A stretch of DNA of 9,591 bases from CAZSPT01 sp964608895 (GTDB lineage Bacteria > Patescibacteriota > Patescibacteriia > 2-01-FULL-39-33), in the NCBI GenBank assembly GCA_964608895.1, contig CAZSPT010000032.1, positions 1 to 9,591 on the forward strand. The letters run 5' to 3'. The position numbers were made by a program, and so were the translations under genes. The notes below the pieces were generated by a model. The model made no database searches. It was given only the letters and a program-made list of their open reading frames with translations, and was not told the DNA's origin. Numbering within the stretch: position 1 is the stretch's first letter; each line of letters begins with the position of its first letter. Shown one piece after another: positions 6,264-9,591 of the stretch.

Positions 6264-7037
6264 ATGATTGAATTGTTTAAAACAATTTTTTACTATCCGC
6301 TTCTTAATCTTTTGATTCTTTTTTATAATATTATTCCCGGCCATGACATTGGAGCGGCGATTATCGCACTGACGATTCTGATTAAGCTGGCTTTATTTCC
6401 TTTTACCGCGAAAAGCCTGCGGTCTCAAAAAGCTCTTCAGGCGATTCAGCCGAAACTTGAAGCTTTAAAAAAACAGTATAAAAACCAGAAGGAAAAACTG
6501 GCCAGCGAGACAATGAAGCTTTATCGACAGGAAAAAATCAATCCTTTTTCTTCTTGTTTGCCGGTTTTAATCCAACTGCCTTTTTTAATCGCTTTATTCC
6601 ATGTTTTTCGAACCGGCTTAACTGACGGTTCTTTGGAAGGCCTTTATCCTTTTATCGCCAACCCCGGCCAACTTAAAGCGGTTAGTTTTGGTTTTCTTAA
6701 TCTTGCCGAGCCTCAAGCGGTGCTGGCGGTGTTAGCCGGTTTAGCCCAATTTTTCCAAGTAAAGATGCTAAGCGCCAAAAAACCGGCTATTAAGACTCCT
6801 GGCAGCCGGGACGAGGGAATGGCGGCGGCGATTAACAAGCAAATGACTTTTTTTATGCCTTTAGTGACGGTTTTGATCGGTTCCACTTTAATGCCGGGTG
6901 GAGTGGTGCTTTATTGGTTGGTGGTCACTTTGCTGACAATCGCTCAACAATTGGTTATTTTCCACCAAGATAAAAAAAATTCTCCGCCGGCCGAAAAAAA
7001 ACTTGAAAGCCAAAAATCAGAAATTAATAATCAGTAA
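6264..7037 (+). CDS. yidC: Membrane protein insertase YidC/Oxa1 family
   Basis: Inserts membrane proteins into the cytoplasmic membrane, alone or with SecYEG. The 257-residue protein is the short form, without the large periplasmic domain of enterobacterial YidC and without a lipoprotein cysteine near the N-terminus. Hydrophobic segments are at about 12-24, 32-47, 97-116, 150-165 and 194-233 (the last long enough for two helices). The cytoplasmic hairpin is at about 50-92 (SLRSQKALQAIQPKLEALKKQ), followed by YRQEKINPFSSCLPVLIQLPF, the most conserved part of the family. The hydrophilic-groove arginine of YidC (R366 in E. coli, R73 in B. subtilis SpoIIIJ) aligns with lysine 41 in TILIKLALFPFT. 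The C-terminal tail is charged (QDKKNSPPAEKKLESQ), as is common for ribosome contact. The PRC-barrel gene starts 3 bp after its stop. Confidence 0.95.
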   Translation: MIELFKTIFYYPLLNLLILFYNIIPGHDIGAAIIALTILIKLALFPFTAKSLRSQKALQAIQPKLEALKKQYKNQKEKLASETMKLYRQEKINPFSSCLPVLIQLPFLIALFHVFRTGLTDGSLEGLYPFIANPGQLKAVSFGFLNLAEPQAVLAVLAGLAQFFQVKMLSAKKPAIKTPGSRDEGMAAAINKQMTFFMPLVTVLIGSTLMPGGVVLYWLVVTLLTIAQQLVIFHQDKKNSPPAEKKLESQKSEINNQ

Positions 7038-7040
7038 GTT

Positions 7041-7310
7041 ATGATTTTAAAAAATCGTCAGTTAATCGGTTTAACTGTTAAAACCAAGAGCGGAAAATTT
7101 CTTGGAGAAATCAAAGATTTTGAATTTGACACTGATAATTCTCAAATAGTTAAATTTGCCGTTTCAAGCTCTGACCCGGTTAAAAAGTTTTTTTCCCGGG
7201 ATTTACTAATTAATAAAAGCCAGATAATTGAAATTAATAGTCGGGAAATGACGGTTTTTGACGGAGTTATTTCTGGAAATCTGTTAGCTAAGCGGACGGT
7301 TTCAACTTAA
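7041..7310 (+). CDS. PRC-barrel domain protein
   Basis: Small 89-residue protein made of one PRC-barrel-like beta domain. The pattern LIGLTVKTKSGKFLGEIKDF at about 8-27, then FDTDNSQIVKFAV, then LLINKSQIIEI and MTVFDGVI, matches the PRC fold, which occurs in RimM and photosynthetic reaction-centre H subunits. Such stand-alone copies have no fixed biochemical role; some bind other proteins or RNA. It starts 3 bp after yidC, in the place where jag/khpB often stands, so it is probably the last gene of the rpmH operon. Its stop codon overlaps that of the convergent DAGK-like gene by 4 bp (7307-7310). No transmembrane segment is seen. The fold is a confident guess; the function is unknown. Confidence 0.8.
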   Translation: MILKNRQLIGLTVKTKSGKFLGEIKDFEFDTDNSQIVKFAVSSSDPVKKFFSRDLLINKSQIIEINSREMTVFDGVISGNLLAKRTVST

Positions 7311-8056
7311 AACTCTCGGTGTTTTCCGACAATTATTCTGATTTTTTTCGGGGATATTTTTATTTCAGCCGGAGTTTTGAAAATTTTTTGTTCGTCGTTG
7401 AGAAAAATCGCCAGAGTTTTTGAGCTGGTGATTTTTATTTTTTCCGCCGTTAACCGGCTGGCAGTGATTTCTTTTTTAACCAGCAGTTTTTTTTGGATAT
7501 TTTTAATAAAAAGATTAAGCCGACCGTCGTTTGGCCGGATGCCGGTTCCGGGATAGTCGTCAAGATTGGCAATAGTGATGATATTTTCGTTTTTTTGATT
7601 TGCCGGCTGAAGAAAAAAATTTTGGTCGCATTCCAAAAGAAAATTTTTTCCGCCAAGTTCAATTGAGGTTAAAAAATAGTGATTATTAATTTTTCCAAGG
7701 TCTATTTTTTTAATTATTCTTGAAGAGAGAGCGTTGCAAGCCGCTTCACCCGAAGGGATTCCGAGCAGTCGGGCGATTTTATTGGAACGGCCGCCGATTG
7801 GAATAATCCCCAGAACAACGTCCAGGTCAGCCGCTAAGTTGATGATTTGGCCAATTGTTTGGTCGTTGCCGACAATAACAACCGTTTTAACTCCCCGTTT
7901 AATTTCTTCCTGAAGAATTTGTTTGATGTTTTTTAGAAAGGAAAGCTGATTGATTTTTCCATTAATTCCTAAACTGGCCAGTCGGGATTCGATTTTAGCC
8001 AGATTGGTTTGGTATTTTTTTTCATTCAAAAAAGAGTCGTAGAGATAGTAGTACAT
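7307..8056 (-). CDS. Divergent diacylglycerol kinase-like (DAGK catalytic domain) protein
   Basis: The 249-residue protein resembles the N-terminal nucleotide-binding domain of the DAGK/NAD-kinase superfamily. VKTVVIVGNDQTIGQIINLAA (about 56-76) sits where the family has GGDGTxNEVxNGL, and LGIIPIGGRSNKIARLLGIP (82-101) sits where it has LGIIPLGTGNDFARxLGIP. The C-terminal half is beta-rich and weakly conserved, as in lipid kinases such as YegS/DgkB. The key GGDGT is altered to VGNDQT, with the aspartate kept but two glycines lost, so kinase activity cannot be assumed. Family members phosphorylate lipids (diacylglycerol, undecaprenol-like or others); the substrate here is unknown. It follows bactofilin by 22 bp in the same direction, probably as one operon. 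The start ATG at 8056 has a GGGG run 4-7 bp before it. Confidence 0.72.
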   Translation of the reverse strand: MYYYLYDSFLNEKKYQTNLAKIESRLASLGINGKINQLSFLKNIKQILQEEIKRGVKTVVIVGNDQTIGQIINLAADLDVVLGIIPIGGRSNKIARLLGIPSGEAACNALSSRIIKKIDLGKINNHYFLTSIELGGKNFLLECDQNFFLQPANQKNENIITIANLDDYPGTGIRPNDGRLNLFIKNIQKKLLVKKEITASRLTAEKIKITSSKTLAIFLNDEQKIFKTPAEIKISPKKIRIIVGKHREF

Positions 8057-8078
8057 ATTCCCCGGGCGGATGGCCGGA

Positions 8079-8528
8079 TTATTTTTTCAACCTTGATTTG
8101 GATTTGTCGGTTTTTCCGGCGGCCTTAGTCTTCAGCTCTATTTTTCCTTGTTTTGAAAAATCCGGCCGAGGACTTTTTTCTTTTAAACCACCCATTTGGC
8201 ATTTTCCATTAATAATTGAGCCGTTTGAAACCACCAGAACTTGGGCTTTAATGTCTCCGAAAATTTTGGCGGTTGAAGCAAGTTCCAGCTTTCCCGAAAC
8301 CTTAATATTTCCTTGAATTTCGCCGGAGATAAAAGCGTTGCTGGCCGAGATATTGGCGAAAATTTTTGATTTTGATCCGGCTTTGAGGTTTTTTTCAGTT
8401 TTAATACTGCCGGCGACGATTCCTTCAATAATCATGTTGCTTTCGGCGACAAAATCTCCCTCCACCTTGACCGACGGTCCGATGACGGTGTCGGTTTCCT
8501 GAGTTTGTTGGGGATGGTCTTTGAACAT
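8079..8528 (-). CDS. Bactofilin (polymer-forming cytoskeletal protein)
   Basis: Bactofilins form nucleotide-free filaments through a right-handed beta-helix and act in cell shape or as scaffolds for cell-wall enzymes at the membrane. The 149 residues show the standard layout. A short N-terminal tail (1-12) leads to TVIGPSVKVEGDFVAESNM at 14-32, then regularly spaced beta-helix turns (IEGIVAGSIKTEKN, FISGEIQGNIKVSGK, AKIFGDIKAQVL) to about residue 112 (INGKCQM). A basic, lysine-rich tail (113-149) ends in SKSRLKK. It is the first gene of a leftward pair with the DAGK-like gene and is divergent from rpsT. The promoter upstream is very close to consensus. A link with the PBP at the other end of the window is possible only by analogy. 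Confidence 0.93.
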   Translation of the reverse strand: MFKDHPQQTQETDTVIGPSVKVEGDFVAESNMIIEGIVAGSIKTEKNLKAGSKSKIFANISASNAFISGEIQGNIKVSGKLELASTAKIFGDIKAQVLVVSNGSIINGKCQMGGLKEKSPRPDFSKQGKIELKTKAAGKTDKSKSRLKK

Positions 8529-8563
8529 ATTCTTGGGTTAAAGGATTATTAAATAGTGTAGAT

Positions 8564-8593
8564 ATTCTACTGGAAAAGCTTTCAGCTTGTCAA
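8564..8593 (-). promoter_or_regulatory. Promoter of the bactofilin-DAGK operon
   Basis: On the minus strand TTGACA (8588-8593) is a perfect -35 and TAGAAT (8564-8569) a five-of-six -10, separated by 18 bp. Transcription would begin near 8557, leaving a leader of about 28 nt. The -35 overlaps that of the rpsT promoter on the other strand. Confidence 0.7.
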
Positions 8594-8615
8594 AGCGGAT
8601 GGCTTATGGTATATT
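8587..8615 (+). promoter_or_regulatory. Promoter of rpsT
   Basis: TTGTCA (8587-8592) and TATATT (8610-8615) with a 17-bp spacer, plus TG at 8607-8608 giving an extended -10. Transcription would begin near 8622, producing a leader of about 63 nt. The -35 overlaps, on the opposite strand, the -35 of the bactofilin promoter. Confidence 0.7.
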
Positions 8616-8621
8616 AATGAA

Positions 8622-8653
8622 CGGAAACGGTCGTTTTCAGCGGTCGCGTTCCG
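8622..8653 (+). promoter_or_regulatory. Possible stem-loop at the 5' end of the rpsT leader
   Basis: CGGAA (8622-8626) pairs with TTCCG (8649-8653). After one bulged A, CG (8628-8629) pairs with CG (8647-8648), giving seven pairs around a 17-nt loop. It would lie at the very 5' end of the transcript from the predicted promoter. It is GC-rich against an AT-rich background. It might stabilise the mRNA or take part in S20 autoregulation; neither can be shown here. Confidence 0.35.
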
Positions 8654-8684
8654 AAATTTCAATAATAAGGATTATTTAGGAATT

Positions 8685-8945
8685 ATGCCGATTAAAAAGT
8701 CAGCTGTCAAAACGCTTCGCCAGAGTCGCCAAAAGCGCCATCGCAATTTTCAAGTTAAAACCCGTCTAAAAGATCTCCGGAAGAAGGCTCTTAAACTGGC
8801 CGGACAAAAAGAAAATAAAACAGCGGCCGAAAAAACGAAAGAGGCGCTTAAGGCTTTTGACCGAGCGGTTCAAAAAGGGATTATTAAAAAAAATACCGCC
8901 GCCCGAAAAAAATCGCGGTTGGTTAAAAAAGTTTTTAAAAGTTAG
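8685..8945 (+). CDS. rpsT: 30S ribosomal protein S20
   Basis: Small-subunit protein that binds 16S rRNA early in assembly. The 86 residues are helical and very basic, with the family patterns MPIKKSAVKTLRQSRQKRHRN at the N-terminus (family KSA-KR-rqs-krr-rN) and KKNTAARKKSRLVKKV near the C-terminus (family hkNtAaRkKSRLak). Two purine-rich stretches precede the ATG at 8685: AGGA at 8678-8681 (3 bp away, short) and AAGGA at 8667-8671 (13 bp away). Either could help set the start. The gene is monocistronic as seen here: holA converges on it 24 bp downstream, and no hairpin terminator is visible between them. rpsT next to holA is common in bacteria, though orientation varies. Confidence 0.96.
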   Translation: MPIKKSAVKTLRQSRQKRHRNFQVKTRLKDLRKKALKLAGQKENKTAAEKTKEALKAFDRAVQKGIIKKNTAARKKSRLVKKVFKS

Positions 8946-8969
8946 GGTTGGTTTTTGAAATTCTGAAAG

Positions 8970-9591
8970 TTAGCGGCAATTTTCAACAATAAAATAATTA
9001 AAAAGTAAATCAGGGTTTTTAAATCCTGATTTTAGTTTTATTTCAAGCCAGAGGAGCTGACGGTAAATTGTTTTCAGCTGGTTGAGATTAAAATTTTTGC
9101 TTTGATTTTTCGCCTTAGTAAAGAGAAAAGGAGCGACTCCAAGTTCTTGGGCGCTGCCCGCTCCGGCTTTAATTCGAAAAATAATTTTAAATTGACGGAC
9201 AATCATCGTCAGAATCATTAAAGGGTGGCTACCGAATTCAAGCTGATTTTCAATCAACTTAAGGGCGGTTTGTTTATTTTTCCCGGCAATTGCGTCAATT
9301 AGTTGGAAAATGGCGTTTTGATGCCTAACCGCCGCTAGTTCGCCGGCGTCTTCCGGAAGGATTTCTCGGCCATTTTTATAAGCTCGGAGTTTGGCGATTT
9401 CCGAAGTTAAGGCGAATAAGTCGCTGCCGATAATTCCAACCAGTTTTTGAATGGCTTGGCGGTTTATTTTAATCCCTTTTTCCCGGCAGTGTTTTTCAAG
9501 CCATTTTTCCGCGTCAGAAGCCTTAAAAGAATTTAATTCTTCGGAAAATTTCCGGCCTTTTTCGGGTTTTTTCAAATAATTGAAAAGTTCG
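8970..9591 (-). CDS. holA: DNA polymerase III subunit delta, C-terminal part
   Basis: The delta subunit opens the beta clamp as part of the clamp loader. Only the C-terminal 207 or so residues are in the window: the frame stays open through the right edge (ELFNYLKKPEKG precedes the segment), so a TTG at 9573-9575 is internal. Recognisable parts are the SDLFALTSEIAKLRAY segment (family L-nEleKL), the start of domain III NAIFQLIDAIAGKNKQTALKL (family niFeLvdal--gd--kAl-l), then GSHPLMILTMIVRQFKIIFRIK (family P--iL--i-rqfr-ll-vk), and the closing helices through KLKSG. The N-terminal AAA+-like domain that contacts the beta clamp lies outside. It works with DnaN, which is encoded in the same window. 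It converges on rpsT. Confidence 0.92.
   Translation of the reverse strand, partial: ELFNYLKKPEKGRKFSEELNSFKASDAEKWLEKHCREKGIKINRQAIQKLVGIIGSDLFALTSEIAKLRAYKNGREILPEDAGELAAVRHQNAIFQLIDAIAGKNKQTALKLIENQLEFGSHPLMILTMIVRQFKIIFRIKAGAGSAQELGVAPFLFTKAKNQSKNFNLNQLKTIYRQLLWLEIKLKSGFKNPDLLFNYFIVENCR

Noticed and set aside
8098..8428. Reading frames on both strands inside bactofilin (8098-8316 plus, 8183-8428 minus in another frame)
   Set aside because: Bactofilin is clearly the real gene here; these are shadows of its repetitive codons.
8946..8969. Terminator between rpsT and holA
   Set aside because: The 24-bp gap contains no stem of useful length.

Overview
The window looks like the replication-origin region of a small-genome bacterium of the Patescibacteria (Candidate Phyla Radiation). 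The grounds are the low G+C content, the reduced gene set, a class A penicillin-binding protein with Ig-like C-terminal domains, and the grouping of bactofilin, a divergent DAGK-like protein and a PRC-barrel protein around the yidC operon. This placement is an inference from gene content and protein style. TGA ends both rpmH and rnpA, so the lineages that read TGA as glycine (Gracilibacteria, Absconditabacteria) are excluded.

Left part (1-3457): the 3' part of a peptidoglycan glycosyltransferase/transpeptidase gene (+) runs in from the left edge and converges on dnaN (-). A strong bidirectional hairpin terminator lies between them. dnaN is followed upstream by a 307-bp, very AT-rich spacer and then dnaA (-), so dnaA-dnaN is transcribed leftward.

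Centre (5181-5453): the gap between dnaA and the divergent rpmH carries two exact copies of TGTTGATAA (reverse complement TTATCAACA, one base from the classical DnaA box TTATCCACA) and a third near-copy, in an AT-rich setting. Together with the order dnaN-dnaA-[gap]-rpmH-rnpA-yidD-yidC, this is a good candidate for oriC. Three similar sites in the dnaA-dnaN spacer suggest the origin may be bipartite.

Right part (5399-7310): a good extended -10 promoter drives rpmH, which is too short for most length-filtered gene lists, followed by rnpA, yidD (TTG start overlapping the rnpA stop), yidC and a small PRC-barrel gene. These genes serve ribosome assembly, RNase P and membrane-protein insertion. 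The jag/khpB gene often found after yidC is not there. The PRC-barrel gene meets the convergent DAGK-like gene with a 4-bp overlap.

Far right (7307-9591): bactofilin and the DAGK-like gene form a leftward pair. rpsT (ribosomal protein S20) is divergent from bactofilin, and the two promoters appear to share one -35 hexamer. The 3' part of holA (DNA polymerase III delta) converges on rpsT and leaves at the right edge. Thus dnaA, dnaN and holA place three replication genes within about 7.5 kb. I saw no tRNA, rRNA, CRISPR array, insertion sequence or other mobile element. The region is mostly conserved housekeeping; the oddities are in the origin, the shared promoter and a few altered motifs.
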